Origin: Pseudomonas orientalis
Lineage (GTDB): Bacteria > Pseudomonadota > Gammaproteobacteria > Pseudomonadales > Pseudomonadaceae
Length of the DNA stretch: 64,000 nt
Direction: 5' to 3'
NCBI RefSeq assembly: GCF_022807995.1
Contig: NZ_CP094351.1
Span: 1,333,001 to 1,397,000, forward strand
The position numbers and the translations under genes are program-made. Under the pieces are notes generated by a model. That model saw only the letters and a list, made by a program, of their open reading frames with translations, had not been told where the DNA came from and did not search any database. Of the stretch, positions 17,483-27,180 are shown in pieces. Within the stretch, counting starts at the first letter, position 1. Each line of letters starts with the position of its first letter.

Positions 17483-17510
17483 AACCCACCCTGACACGGT
17501 GGGTTTTTTT
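17483..17510 (+). terminator. Intrinsic terminator after the old-yellow-enzyme gene
   Basis: An 8-bp stem, AACCCACC (17483-17490) with GGTGGGTT (17498-17505), has a 7-nt loop and is followed by a T-run to 17510. Confidence 0.9.
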
Positions 17511-17757
17511 GCCCGTGGTTATGACGCAGGTTGATCGACGAAAGCGTAAGAATCGGTTGTAGGTATTTATTACCGAGGCAATTATTTAAGTGAATACTCT
17601 AAAAAAATCCCACACGTAACCAGATTGTTTCTACGCTAAAGGTAAGCCTGATTTTCGGCCCAGGAAGTCAGTCGGTTCGCCCATGAAGGCAAGATGCTTC
17701 ACGGCACGCAATGAATGGGCGGCAGGAGTGTTGGATCGATATCAGGAGAAGCAGTCC
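17511..17757. other. AT-rich intergenic stretch without a recognised gene
   Basis: Between the terminator and the small gene at 17758 the sequence is AT-rich (for example TATTTATTACC and AATACTCTAAAAAAA). It probably holds that gene's promoter. I see no coding signal or repeat. Confidence 0.4.
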
Positions 17758-17943
17758 ATGGCCAAGTCGTATGGTGTAGCGGGTGTGGTGGCGTCTTTTC
17801 TGACCCGCAGGATGTTCTTGCGTGGCCACAGGTTGAGTTCGGATGAAGCCGAACTGCTGGCGCATTATCGCGCGCTGACCGAGAGCGACCAGGTTGCGAT
17901 GCGGTATCTGATCGGGGCGATGAAAACCGTCTCGCGGTTCTGA
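17758..17943 (+). CDS. Small conserved-looking hypothetical protein (61 aa)
   Basis: I do not recognise a named family. The 61-residue product starts MAKSYGVAGVVASFL, is basic in its first third (RRMFLRGHRL), then forms an apparently helical SSDEAELLAHYRALTES region and ends KTVSRF. ATG 17758 has AGGAG 9 nt upstream, which favours it over the 17683 frame. It is cytosolic by sequence and monocistronic, with a hairpin downstream. Codon use is like the neighbours. Confidence 0.6.
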   Translation: MAKSYGVAGVVASFLTRRMFLRGHRLSSDEAELLAHYRALTESDQVAMRYLIGAMKTVSRF

Positions 17944-17962
17944 AGGGCCGCTGAATAACAGC

Positions 17963-17983
17963 GTGGGAGCACGCGGCTCCCAC
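17963..17983. terminator. Hairpin between convergent small gene and opgD
   Basis: GTGGGAGC (17963-17970), loop ACGCG, GCTCCCAC (17976-17983): a perfect 8-bp stem without a T-run, between two convergent genes. The GTGGGAGC core resembles solitary REP sequences, so it may be a REP acting as a terminator. Confidence 0.55.
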
Positions 17984-17999
17984 ACTGTCGGTCATGGTG

Positions 18000-19625
18000 T
18001 CAGGTGTACTTGCGTTTGCCCGGCTCGGGCGGGAAGTACTGATACAGCCAGGTTTCACTCAAGGTGCGGTCCTGGGTACGGATAAACAAGCGCAGCTCCA
18101 CCGGCTCCACGCTGTCACTGGTGGGGTACCAGTCGAACAGGATGCGATAACCCTTGATGTTGTCGAGCACCAGCACGCTGAAGTCTTTCACCTCGCCGTG
18201 GGAACAGGTGACCACCGGCTCGATGCCCGTGCCGGCTGGCAAACGATCCAGCCCGCCGCCCTTGAAGTCCACCGCAAAGCGGCGTGCCCACACCTCGGGG
18301 TAATGCTCGCCAGGGGCCCAGCCTTCGGTAAATCCGCCCATGCCCGAACGGGTCGCGTCCACTTGGGCCAGCGGTGTGCTCACCGGCGGCAGGGCGCTCC
18401 AGTAGAGCTTGTAGCCGTAGTTGAGCGAATCACCGGCTGCTACTGGTTTTTTCGGGGTCCAGAAGGCCACGATGTTATCCAGGGTCTCGCCGGTGGTCGG
18501 GATTTCCAGCAGGTCGATCGAGCCTTCACCCCAGGCGGTGGTAGGTTCCACCCACAGGCTCGGACGCTTGCTGTACCAGTCCACCGTGTCCTGATAGCTG
18601 GCGAACTCGTGGTCTGTCTGCACCAGGCCGAAGCCTTTGGGGTTGGTGTCGGCAAAGGCGTTGAACTGCAGCTTGGCCGGGTTGTTCAGCGGACGGCAGA
18701 TCCACTCGCCGTTGCCGCGCCACATGGCCAGGCGGTCCGAGTCGTGGATTTGCGGGTGGATGGTGTCGCACATCCGGCGTTCGTGGGTACCGCAACTGAA
18801 CATGCTGGTCATGGCCGCAATGCCCAGCTGTTCGATGGCGGTGCGCGCGTTGATATGCGCATCGATCGCCATCACCACCTGGTTGGCCTGGCAGTCGATA
18901 TCGAAACGATAGGCACCGGTCGCGCTGGGCGAATCGAGCAGGGCGTAGACCACGAAGCGGGTAGCGTTTTTGTCCGGGGTTTCGAACCAGAACTGGGTGA
19001 AATCGGGGAACTCCTCGCGTTTTTTTGCGTAGGTGTCAATCGCCAGGCCGCGCGCCGACAGGCCGTACTGCCCGGTGGCGTCCACGGCGCGGAAGTAACT
19101 GGCGCCGAGAAACGACAGCACGTCATGGCGGTCCAGCTCCGGCGCCTTGAACAGCTTGAAGCCGGAGAAGCCCAGATCGCCGGTCAACTGTTTAGTGTCG
19201 ACCGTGGTTTTTTCATAGTTGAACAGCGAAGGGCGAAAATGCACTTCGCGGGCCTCGCGGGTCTTGGGGTCGACGCTGTGCATGCGCACCGGCGTCTTGA
19301 AGCCCATGCCGACGTGAAAAAACTGCACGTCCAGTTGCCCGTTCAGTTCCTTCCACAGCGAATGGTTGCCGTCGTAGCCAATGGCGTTGAAGTTCTGCGG
19401 GGTCATGGTTGCCAGCGTGGGCGGCAGCACTTGCCGGGTGTCTTTGTAGGCGGCGCCGGCGAGCTGTTTGGCCTGGGCCTTGAGCGTGTCGAAATCGAAT
19501 GCCACGGCCTTGCCGTCGGCGGCACGGTTTCCGGCCCAGGCCTGCGCGGCCAGCAGGCCACTGGCCGACAACCCGGTGTAGGCCGCAATGGCCATGGACG
19601 CTTTGAGCAAATTCCTGCGGTGCAT
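18000..19625 (-). CDS. opgD: Periplasmic glucan biosynthesis protein D
   Basis: This 541-residue protein of the MdoG/MdoD family is involved in making or structuring osmoregulated periplasmic glucans. It begins with a twin-arginine signal ([20 protein letters not shown], Ala-x-Ala-type cleavage near residue 31), which is the OpgD hallmark compared with Sec-exported OpgG. The mature part has the conserved [14 protein letters not shown] start, SLFNYEK and [14 protein letters not shown] segments. No opgGH genes are adjacent; dgkA at 7 kb would recycle diacylglycerol produced by glucan modification. Confidence 0.93.
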   Translation of the reverse strand: MHRRNLLKASMAIAAYTGLSASGLLAAQAWAGNRAADGKAVAFDFDTLKAQAKQLAGAAYKDTRQVLPPTLATMTPQNFNAIGYDGNHSLWKELNGQLDVQFFHVGMGFKTPVRMHSVDPKTREAREVHFRPSLFNYEKTTVDTKQLTGDLGFSGFKLFKAPELDRHDVLSFLGASYFRAVDATGQYGLSARGLAIDTYAKKREEFPDFTQFWFETPDKNATRFVVYALLDSPSATGAYRFDIDCQANQVVMAIDAHINARTAIEQLGIAAMTSMFSCGTHERRMCDTIHPQIHDSDRLAMWRGNGEWICRPLNNPAKLQFNAFADTNPKGFGLVQTDHEFASYQDTVDWYSKRPSLWVEPTTAWGEGSIDLLEIPTTGETLDNIVAFWTPKKPVAAGDSLNYGYKLYWSALPPVSTPLAQVDATRSGMGGFTEGWAPGEHYPEVWARRFAVDFKGGGLDRLPAGTGIEPVVTCSHGEVKDFSVLVLDNIKGYRILFDWYPTSDSVEPVELRLFIRTQDRTLSETWLYQYFPPEPGKRKYT

Positions 19626-19928
19626 AGAGACAACCTGTCGTGAGCAAATCCCGCGCCGTTCCTGGCACGTAACGGATCAGAAATAACGGTTCGGACATGC
19701 CTTCGGCCAAACGCAACGGACATTAAACAGACGCCGGATAGCTTAAGCGGTTCGATGCTGAAGGAAAAATCATTGATGGCAGCGTGATGGCGTCGCTGTG
19801 CAACAAGACATTTCTGACAGCAGGGCAGGGCGTTACATCTGGAAGCACTCTAGATAGAGCCTTTTTGGCACTTAGTTTTACGCTGGGGGCCTATTGGTCC
19901 TACGAACCCAAGTGTCTGGAGGCTACGA
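19626..19928. other. Divergent intergenic region between opgD and the DUF533 gene
   Basis: There is no credible gene in about 300 bp. A small perfect inverted repeat, CTCTA-GA-TAGAG, lies near 19848-19859 ahead of the DUF533 gene. Promoters for both flanking genes must be here, but I cannot assign them with confidence. Confidence 0.4.
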
Positions 19929-20639
19929 ATGAATACCCGTGGATTGCTCGATCAGTTGCTCAAGTCTGGCCAGGACATGTTGCAGAACAAGGCTGGCGGC
20001 CAACGTCAATCAAACGACAAAGGCGCCCTGGGTGGGCTGCTGGGCGGTGGCGGGCTCGGCAGTTTGCTCGGTGGCGCAGGCGGGGGCGCATTGGCGGCCG
20101 GCGCCATGGGCTTGCTGCTGGGCAATAAAAAAGCGCGCAAATTCGGCGGCAAGGCCCTGACCTACGGAGGCCTGGCCGCCTTGGGGGTCATCGCCTACAA
20201 AGCCTACGGCAACTGGCAGGCACAGCAGGCCGGCGCGCCCCAGGGCGAGCCGCAAACCATTGATCGCCTGCCGCCGGCCCAGGTCGAGCAACACAGTCAG
20301 GGCATTCTCAAGGCGCTGGTCGCTGCCGCCAAGGCCGACGGGCATGTGGATGAGCGTGAGCGCGCGTTGATCGAAGGCGAATTCACAAAACTCGACAATG
20401 ACCGCGAACTGCAAACCTGGCTGCATGCCGAGCTGAACAAGCCACTCGACCCGGCTGACGTAGCCCGCGCCGCCAGTACCCCGGAAATGGCCGCCGAGAT
20501 GTATATCGCCAGTGTGATGCTGGTGGACGAGGAAAACTTCATGGAGAAGGCCTACCTGGACGAACTGGCGCGCCAACTGAAGCTGGAGCCGGGCCTGAAG
20601 GCGGAGCTGGAGAAACAGGTGCGCCTTAACGTCGAATAG
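19929..20639 (+). CDS. DUF533 / TerB-like membrane-associated protein (YebE-like)
   Basis: This 236-residue protein has an N-terminal amphipathic start, a Gly-rich segment (about residues 32-65) and hydrophobic stretches to about residue 95. A C-terminal TerB-like helical domain follows (about 110-236), with AKADGHVDERERALIEGEF. This layout is that of DUF533/YebE proteins, often under envelope-stress control; the molecular role is unknown. GGAGG lies 7 nt before the ATG. Confidence 0.85.
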   Translation: MNTRGLLDQLLKSGQDMLQNKAGGQRQSNDKGALGGLLGGGGLGSLLGGAGGGALAAGAMGLLLGNKKARKFGGKALTYGGLAALGVIAYKAYGNWQAQQAGAPQGEPQTIDRLPPAQVEQHSQGILKALVAAAKADGHVDERERALIEGEFTKLDNDRELQTWLHAELNKPLDPADVARAASTPEMAAEMYIASVMLVDEENFMEKAYLDELARQLKLEPGLKAELEKQVRLNVE

Positions 20640-20656
20640 AATCGCATACCGATCCA

Positions 20657-20684
20657 AATGTGGGAGCGGGCCTGCTCCCACATT
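20657..20684. repeat. Solitary REP palindrome
   Basis: AATGTGGGAGC (20657-20667), loop GGGCCT, GCTCCCACATT: an 11-bp perfect inverted repeat of the GTGGGAGCGGGC class, 17 nt after the DUF533 gene. It may also act as a terminator. Confidence 0.85.
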
Positions 20685-20824
20685 CAAGCCTGTCCCGGCT
20701 CAACTGCCAGGGCGCCTGCCGCAAGGGTGGCGCTGGCTCCGGGTGTCCCCGCAAACCGTTGGTTAATACACGCCATCGCTCAGCTATACTCCCCTCCATT
20801 TGAATGGCCCTGCGAGGAATTACT

Positions 20825-22447
20825 GTGAAGAACTGGACCCTGCGCCAACGGATTTTGGCGAGCTTCGCGGTCATTATCGCGATCATGCTGCTGATGGTCG
20901 TGCTCTCGTATTCGCGCCTGTTGAAAATCGAAACCAGCGCAAACCTGGTCCGGGATGATGCCGTGCCGGGCGTGTTTTTCAGTTCGATGATTCGCAGCGC
21001 GTGGGTCGACAGCTACCTGCAAACCCAGGAGTTGGTCGGGATCCACAAGAACCAGGGCATTTCCGAAGACGACAAGCAGGACTACAAGTCTTTCGAGGCG
21101 CGCCTTGAGAAGTACATGGCCGATTACGCGAAAACGATCAATTTTACTCAGGATCGCAGCGACTTCGATGCCTTCGAAAAACTGCACCAGCGCTACAATC
21201 AAGCGCTCAGCCAGGTGCTTGAGGCGCAGCAGGGCAACAACGCCGCCGAGGCACTCCGGTTGTTCAACGAGCAGCTGACACCCACCTGGGTCGCAGGTCG
21301 TGCGAAACTCAATGACATCATCAGCGAGAATAAACAGGTCTCCGATGACGCCACCGCCGCCATCGATAATGCCGTCGGGGCGGCGAAAGTCAGCATGGGC
21401 GTTTCGCTGCTGCTGGCGATTCTTGCCGCGGCGCTATGTGGCCTGCTGCTGATGCGCGCAATCACGGCGCCGATGAAGCGCATCATCGATATCCTCGAAA
21501 CCATGCGCACCGGCGATCTGAGCAAGCGCCTGAACCTGGAGCGCAAAGACGAATTCAACGCGGTCGAAACCGGCTTCAACGACATGATGACCGAGCTGAC
21601 CGCGCTGGTTTCCCAGGCGCAGCGCTCCTCGGTGCAGGTCACCACGTCGGTGACCGAGATTGCCGCCACCTCAAAGCAGCAACAGGCCACCGCTACCGAA
21701 ACCGCAGCCACCACCACTGAAATCGGCGCTACATCCCGAGAAATCGCCGCCACCTCCAAGGACCTGGTGCGCACCATGACCGAAGTGTCCACCGCCGCCG
21801 ACCAGGCGTCGGTCGCCGCGGGGTCCGGTCAACAGGGCCTGGCCCGTATGGAAGAAACCATGCATTCGGTAATGGGCGCCGCTGACCTGGTCAACGCCAA
21901 ACTGGCGATCCTCAATGAGAAGGCCGGCAACATCAATCAGGTGGTGGTGACCATCGTCAAAGTGGCTGACCAGACCAACCTGCTGTCCCTCAACGCCGCC
22001 ATCGAGGCCGAGAAAGCCGGTGAGTACGGGCGCGGTTTTGCCGTGGTCGCCACCGAAGTACGCCGTCTGGCCGATCAGACCGCCGTCGCGACGTACGACA
22101 TCGAGCAGATGGTGCGCGAGATCCAGTCGGCGGTGTCGGCAGGCGTGATGGGCATGGACAAGTTCTCCGAAGAAGTGCGCCGAGGCATGTTCGAGGTGCA
22201 GCAAGTGGGTGAGCAACTGTCGCAAATCATCCACCAGGTGCAGGCCCTCGCGCCGCGGGTGTTGATGGTCAATGAAGGCATGCAGGCCCAGGCCACCGGC
22301 GCCGAGCAGATCAACCACGCGCTGGTACAACTGGGGGATGCCAGCAGCCAGACCGTCGAGTCCCTGCGCCAGGCCAGCTTTGCCATCGATGAACTGAGCC
22401 AGGTTGCGGTGGGTCTGCGCAGCGGCGTGTCGCGTTTCAAAGTCTGA
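20825..22447 (+). CDS. wspA: Surface-sensing chemoreceptor WspA
   Basis: This 540-residue methyl-accepting protein is the Wsp receptor that responds to surface contact and envelope stress. The first transmembrane helix is about residues 10-29. A periplasmic four-helix-bundle domain follows to about 185, then a second helix (about 187-210), HAMP, and a signalling tip around [23 protein letters not shown] 20825 is chosen because GAGGA lies 7 nt upstream and the start [14 protein letters not shown] is conserved; ATG 20804 overlaps this site. It opens the seven-gene wsp operon. Confidence 0.95.
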   Translation: MKNWTLRQRILASFAVIIAIMLLMVVLSYSRLLKIETSANLVRDDAVPGVFFSSMIRSAWVDSYLQTQELVGIHKNQGISEDDKQDYKSFEARLEKYMADYAKTINFTQDRSDFDAFEKLHQRYNQALSQVLEAQQGNNAAEALRLFNEQLTPTWVAGRAKLNDIISENKQVSDDATAAIDNAVGAAKVSMGVSLLLAILAAALCGLLLMRAITAPMKRIIDILETMRTGDLSKRLNLERKDEFNAVETGFNDMMTELTALVSQAQRSSVQVTTSVTEIAATSKQQQATATETAATTTEIGATSREIAATSKDLVRTMTEVSTAADQASVAAGSGQQGLARMEETMHSVMGAADLVNAKLAILNEKAGNINQVVVTIVKVADQTNLLSLNAAIEAEKAGEYGRGFAVVATEVRRLADQTAVATYDIEQMVREIQSAVSAGVMGMDKFSEEVRRGMFEVQQVGEQLSQIIHQVQALAPRVLMVNEGMQAQATGAEQINHALVQLGDASSQTVESLRQASFAIDELSQVAVGLRSGVSRFKV

Positions 22448-22959
22448 TGAGCGACTTCGCGGCTAAGCGCGGCGCCGTCCCGGCAGCGAAAAAGGCGTTG
22501 TTCCTGGTGTTCCACATCGGCAGTGAACGCTTTGCCCTCAAGGCCACGGAAGTGGTCGAAGTGCTGCCGCGCCTGCCGCTCAAACCCATCGCCCAGGCAC
22601 CTGTGTGGGTGGCGGGCATCTTTGCCCATCGCGGCGCGCTGGTGCCGGTGATCGACCTGAGCGCACTGACCTTCGGTACGGCGGCCCAGGCCCGCACCAG
22701 CACGCGGCTGGTGCTGGTCAGTTATCAGCCACAACCCTGGAGCCAGGCGCGGTGGCTGGGGCTGATTCTGGAACAGGCCACCGACACCCTGCGTTGCGAC
22801 CCCGCCGAGTTCCTGCCCTATGGCCTGGATAACCGCCAGGCACCCTATCTGGGGCCGGTGCGCGAAGATGCGCTGGGCTTGATGCAGTGGATTGGCGTGG
22901 CCGAGCTGTTGACCGACGACGTGCGCGCGCTGCTGTTTTCCAGCGAGTTGAGCCTATGA
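22447..22959 (+). CDS. wspB: CheW-like coupling protein WspB
   Basis: This 170-residue CheW-domain protein would link WspA to the kinase WspE. It has FHIGSERFALKATEVVEVLPRLPL near the N terminus and APVWVAGIFAHRGALVPVIDL. The start overlaps the wspA stop by one base (TGATG). Two CheW proteins (WspB and WspD) are characteristic of Wsp systems. Confidence 0.93.
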   Translation: MSDFAAKRGAVPAAKKALFLVFHIGSERFALKATEVVEVLPRLPLKPIAQAPVWVAGIFAHRGALVPVIDLSALTFGTAAQARTSTRLVLVSYQPQPWSQARWLGLILEQATDTLRCDPAEFLPYGLDNRQAPYLGPVREDALGLMQWIGVAELLTDDVRALLFSSELSL

Positions 22960-24212
22960 GCAATGATCCGCGCTTCTCGGCCTTTCTGAAGGAACGCATC
23001 GGCCTGGACGTCGCGTCGGTGGGCGAGGCGATCATCGAGCGCGCGGTGCGCCAGCGTTGCCAAGTGTCCCAGGTGCCCACAGCGGACGCCTATTGGCAGC
23101 TCCTGCAAAGCTCCCACGATGAGCAGCAGGCGCTGATTGAAGCGGTGATCGTTCCAGAGACCTGGTTTTTCCGCTACCCCGAGTCCTTTGCGACCCTGGC
23201 GCGCCTGGCCCATGCACGCCTGGCCGAGATCAAGCAGATGCGTGCGTTGCGCATTCTGAGCCTGCCGTGTTCCACCGGCGAAGAACCCTATTCGATTGCC
23301 ATGGCCCTGCTCGACGCGGGCCTGGCGCCGCACCAGTTCAAAGTGCAAGGGATGGACGTCAGCCCGCTGTCCGTGGAGCGTGCCCGTCGCGGTGTATACG
23401 GCAAGAACTCTTTTCGCGGCGCCGATCTCGAATTCCGTGACCGGCATTTCACTGAAGACGGCGGTGCCTATCGCATTGCCGACCGGGTGCGCGAACAAGT
23501 GCGCCTGCACGTTGGCAACTTGCTTGACCCGGCGCTGCTGGCCAACGAGCCCAGCTACGATTTTGTGTTCTGTCGCAACTTGCTGATCTATTTCGACCAG
23601 CCCACCCAGCAGCAAGTCTTCGATGTGCTCAAGCAATTGACTCACGTGGACGGCGTGCTGTTTATCGGCCCGGCCGAAGGCAGCCTGCTGGGACGTCATG
23701 GCATGCGTTCGATTGGCGTGCCGCAATCCTTTGCGTTCAGTCGGCATGTGGAGTCGGCCGCGCCAGCCCCGGTATTTGTACCGATGCCGGCGGCCCCGCC
23801 GAAGCGCGGTGCGGCGCCGATAGCGCTCAAGCCGCGCCCGTTCAGCACGGTCAGTGCCCAGGCACCGCTCAAGGCGCCGCACACGGAGGCCGGGGAGTTG
23901 CTCAACCAGATCGCCACCTTGGCCAATGAGGGTAAAAGTGCCGAGGCCCGCGCTGCCTGCGAGCGCTATTTGGGCAGCCATCCGCCGGTCGCCCAGGTGT
24001 TCTACTGGCTGGGCCTGCTCAGCGATGTGGCCGGCAGTGCTCCGCAAGCCCAAGGGTATTACCGTAAAGCCTTATACCTGGAACCGCAGCATCCTCAGGC
24101 CTTGATGCACCTGGCCGCGTTGCTTGAGTCCCAGGGCGACAGTGCGGGGGCGCGTCGTTTGCAGGCGCGTGCCGTGCGTAGCGAGCGAGCCGACAGTGAG
24201 TCCAAACGATGA
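22956..24212 (+). CDS. wspC: CheR-type methyltransferase with TPR tail, WspC
   Basis: This 418-residue SAM-dependent methyltransferase methylates WspA glutamates to sustain signalling. The CheR domain (about 1-260) includes LSLPCSTGEEPYSIAMAL and the FVFCRNLLIYFD motif. A Pro/Ala-rich linker follows, then TPR-like repeats (about 320-405, YWLGLLSDVAGSAPQAQGYY). It overlaps wspB by ATGA; the first in-frame ATG at 22887 is inside wspB and is not used. Confidence 0.94.
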   Translation: MSNDPRFSAFLKERIGLDVASVGEAIIERAVRQRCQVSQVPTADAYWQLLQSSHDEQQALIEAVIVPETWFFRYPESFATLARLAHARLAEIKQMRALRILSLPCSTGEEPYSIAMALLDAGLAPHQFKVQGMDVSPLSVERARRGVYGKNSFRGADLEFRDRHFTEDGGAYRIADRVREQVRLHVGNLLDPALLANEPSYDFVFCRNLLIYFDQPTQQQVFDVLKQLTHVDGVLFIGPAEGSLLGRHGMRSIGVPQSFAFSRHVESAAPAPVFVPMPAAPPKRGAAPIALKPRPFSTVSAQAPLKAPHTEAGELLNQIATLANEGKSAEARAACERYLGSHPPVAQVFYWLGLLSDVAGSAPQAQGYYRKALYLEPQHPQALMHLAALLESQGDSAGARRLQARAVRSERADSESKR

Positions 24213-24910
24213 GTAGCCCTGACGCGCTGGATACCGCAGGCCTGGACCTGACCCTGGCCGACACCCAAGCCATCGACGATTGCTGGAATCGCATCGGCAT
24301 TCATGGCGACAAATCCTGCCCCTTGCTGGCGCAGCATATCCATTGCCGTAACTGCTCGGTGTATTCCGCCGCAGCCACACGCCTGCTCGACCGCTATGCA
24401 CTGCAGCAGGACGAGCGTCCCGCACAAGCCGCCGGCGAGCTGGATAACCAGGTGGTCACCCGCTCGTTGCTGATGTTCCGCCTCGGCGAAGAATGGCTTG
24501 GCATCGCCACCCGGTGCCTGGTGGAAGTGGCGCCGTTGCAACCGATCCACTCCTTGCCGCACCAGCGCTCCCGGGCATTGCTGGGCGTGGCCAACGTACG
24601 CGGCGCGTTGGTGGCCTGCCTGTCGCTGGTGGAACTGCTCGGCCTGGACAGCACCTCTAACGGCGCCACCGGCGGTCGCATCATGCCGCGCATGCTGATC
24701 ATTGCCGCGCAGGATGGCCCGGTAGTCGTGCCGGTGGACGAAGTGGATGGCATCCATGCCATCGATGAGCGCACCTTGAGCGCCGCGTCGGCCTCCGGTA
24801 CCCAGGCCAGCGCGCGTTTCACCCAGGGCGTATTGCAATGGAAAGGCCGTAGCCTGCGTTGGCTGGACGAGGCTCAATTGCTGTTCGCCGTGACCCGGAG
24901 CCTTGCATGA
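24209..24910 (+). CDS. wspD: CheW-like coupling protein WspD
   Basis: This 233-residue protein has a CheW domain (about 85-230: MFRLGEEWLGIATRCLVEVAPL) preceded by an 80-residue extension with a CPLLAQHIHCRNC cluster, distinguishing it from WspB. It overlaps wspC by ATGA. It is the second coupling protein of the Wsp complex. Confidence 0.93.
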   Translation: MSSPDALDTAGLDLTLADTQAIDDCWNRIGIHGDKSCPLLAQHIHCRNCSVYSAAATRLLDRYALQQDERPAQAAGELDNQVVTRSLLMFRLGEEWLGIATRCLVEVAPLQPIHSLPHQRSRALLGVANVRGALVACLSLVELLGLDSTSNGATGGRIMPRMLIIAAQDGPVVVPVDEVDGIHAIDERTLSAASASGTQASARFTQGVLQWKGRSLRWLDEAQLLFAVTRSLA

Positions 24911-27180
24911 CCCCCGACCAGATGCGCGATGCCTCGCTGTTGGAACTGTTCAGCCTGGAAGCCGATGCGCAGACCCAGGTGCTCAGTGCAGGCCTGCTGG
25001 CCCTGGAGCGCAACCCGACCCAGGCCGACCAGCTCGAGGCCTGCATGCGTGCGGCGCACTCGCTCAAGGGCGCGGCGCGGATTGTCGGCGTGGACGCTGG
25101 CGTCAGCGTGGCCCATGTCATGGAGGACTGCCTGGTCAGCGCCCAGGAAGCACGCTTGTACCTGCAGCCCGAACATATCGACGCGTTGCTGCAGGGCACG
25201 GATTTGCTGATGCGCATCGCCACCCCGGGCAATGACGTGGGCACGGCGGATATCCAGGCCTATGTGGCGCTGATGGAGCGCCTGCTGGACCCGTCGCAGC
25301 CCACCGCCATGCTCGCGCCGAAACCCGAACCGGCTCCCATGCCTGTGATCGAAGTGCAGCCGCCCGAGCCTGAACCTGCGCCCGCCGTCATCAGCGAGCC
25401 GCCGCGCCAGGGCAAACGCATGACCGAAGGCGGAGAGCGCGTGCTGCGGGTCACGGCCGAACGCCTTAACAGCCTGTTGGACCTGTCCAGCAAATCGCTG
25501 GTTGAAACCCAGCGGCTCAAGCCTTACCTGGCCAGCCTGCAGCGTCTCAAGCGCCTGCAAAGCAACAGCCTGCGCACCTTGGATACGCTGGAGGGTCATC
25601 TCAAGGTCGTCGACTTGAACCTGGAGGCCCAGGAGGCCCTGGCCGATACCCGCCGCTTGTTGAGTGAAGCCCAGGCGTTGCTGGCGCAGAAGAACGCCGA
25701 GCTGGACGAATACGGCTGGCAGGCCGGCCAGCGCGCTCAAGTGCTTTACGACACCGCGCTGGCTTGTCGCATGCGCCCGTTTGCCGATGTGCTGGCCGGG
25801 CAGGTGCGCATGGTGCGTGACCTCGGCCGCAGCCTGGGCAAGCAGGTGCGCCTGGAGATCGAGGGCGAAAAAACCCAGGTCGACCGCGACGTGCTGGAAA
25901 AGCTCGAGGCGCCACTCACGCATTTATTACGCAATGCCGTCGACCACGGCATCGAAATGCCCGAGCAGCGGCTGCTGGCGGGCAAGCCGGCGGAAGGCTC
26001 GATTCGCCTGCGCGCGTCCCATCAAGCCGGGCTGCTGGTACTGGAGTTGAGCGATGACGGTAACGGCGTCGATCTTGAGCGTCTGCGCGGCACCATTGTC
26101 GATCGGCACCTGTCCCCCGTGGAAACCGCGTTGCGCCTGAGCGAGGAAGAACTGCTGACGTTCCTGTTCCTGCCGGGGTTCAGCCTGCGCGACAAGGTGA
26201 CCGAAGTGTCCGGTCGCGGGGTGGGCCTGGATGCGGTGCAACATATGGTGCGTCAATTGCGCGGCGCGGTGGTGCTGGAGCAGACGGCGGGGCAGGGCAG
26301 TCGCTTTCATCTGGAAGTGCCGTTGACCTTGTCGGTGGTGCGCAGCCTGGTGGTGGAGGTCGGTGAAGAGGCCTACGCTTTCCCTCTGGCGCACATCGAA
26401 CGCATGTGCGACCTGGCGCCCGAGGACATTGTGCAACTGGAAGGTCGCCAGCATTTCTGGCACGAGGGCCGGCATGTCGGCCTGGTCGCCGCCAGTCAGC
26501 TGTTGCAGCGTCCGCCGGGCCAAACCCCTTCGGATACCTTGAAAGTGGTGGTGATCCGCGAGCGCGATGCGGTGTATGGGATCGCCGTGGAACGCTTTAT
26601 CGGTGAACGCACCCTGGTGGTATTGCCGCTGGATGATCGCCTGGGCAAGGTCCAGGATATTTCCGCCGGCGCCTTGCTCGACGATGGCTCGGTGGTCCTG
26701 ATCGTCGACGTGGAAGACATGTTGCGCTCGGTGGACAAGTTGCTCAACACCGGTCGCCTGGAACGTATCGCCCGGCGCACCCAGCAGGCCACCGAGGCAC
26801 CGCGCAAGCGGGTGCTGGTGGTGGACGACTCGCTGACCGTGCGTGAGCTGCAACGCAAGTTGTTGCTCAATCGCGGTTATGAAGTGGCCGTTGCGGTCGA
26901 TGGCATGGATGGCTGGAACGCGCTGCGTTCCGAGGATTTCGACCTGCTTATCACTGACATTGATATGCCCCGCATGGACGGTATTGAATTGGTCACACTC
27001 TTGCGCCGAGACAGTCGCCTGCAATCGTTGCCGGTGATGGTGGTTTCCTATAAGGATCGTGAAGAGGACCGACGTCGAGGCCTCGACGCCGGTGCCGACT
27101 ATTACCTGGCCAAGGCCAGCTTTCACGACGATGCCTTGCTCGACGCCGTGGTTGAATTGATCGGGGGCGCCCGGGCATGA
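24907..27180 (+). CDS. wspE: Hybrid CheA-type histidine kinase / response regulator WspE
   Basis: This 757-residue kinase passes phosphate to the diguanylate cyclase WspR and the methylesterase WspF. Domains in order: HPt with phosphorylated H51 (AAHSLKGAARIVG), dimerisation region, ATPase (HLLRNAVDHGIE; GRGVGLDAV), CheW-like domain, and a C-terminal receiver with phospho-acceptor D684 (LLITDIDMPRMDG). ATG 24907 overlaps the wspD stop by ATGA. Confidence 0.96.
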   Translation: MTPDQMRDASLLELFSLEADAQTQVLSAGLLALERNPTQADQLEACMRAAHSLKGAARIVGVDAGVSVAHVMEDCLVSAQEARLYLQPEHIDALLQGTDLLMRIATPGNDVGTADIQAYVALMERLLDPSQPTAMLAPKPEPAPMPVIEVQPPEPEPAPAVISEPPRQGKRMTEGGERVLRVTAERLNSLLDLSSKSLVETQRLKPYLASLQRLKRLQSNSLRTLDTLEGHLKVVDLNLEAQEALADTRRLLSEAQALLAQKNAELDEYGWQAGQRAQVLYDTALACRMRPFADVLAGQVRMVRDLGRSLGKQVRLEIEGEKTQVDRDVLEKLEAPLTHLLRNAVDHGIEMPEQRLLAGKPAEGSIRLRASHQAGLLVLELSDDGNGVDLERLRGTIVDRHLSPVETALRLSEEELLTFLFLPGFSLRDKVTEVSGRGVGLDAVQHMVRQLRGAVVLEQTAGQGSRFHLEVPLTLSVVRSLVVEVGEEAYAFPLAHIERMCDLAPEDIVQLEGRQHFWHEGRHVGLVAASQLLQRPPGQTPSDTLKVVVIRERDAVYGIAVERFIGERTLVVLPLDDRLGKVQDISAGALLDDGSVVLIVDVEDMLRSVDKLLNTGRLERIARRTQQATEAPRKRVLVVDDSLTVRELQRKLLLNRGYEVAVAVDGMDGWNALRSEDFDLLITDIDMPRMDGIELVTLLRRDSRLQSLPVMVVSYKDREEDRRRGLDAGADYYLAKASFHDDALLDAVVELIGGARA

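Noticed and set aside
17994..19643. 549-codon plus-strand frame opposite opgD
   Set aside because: Antisense shadow; opgD has a twin-arginine signal and family motifs.
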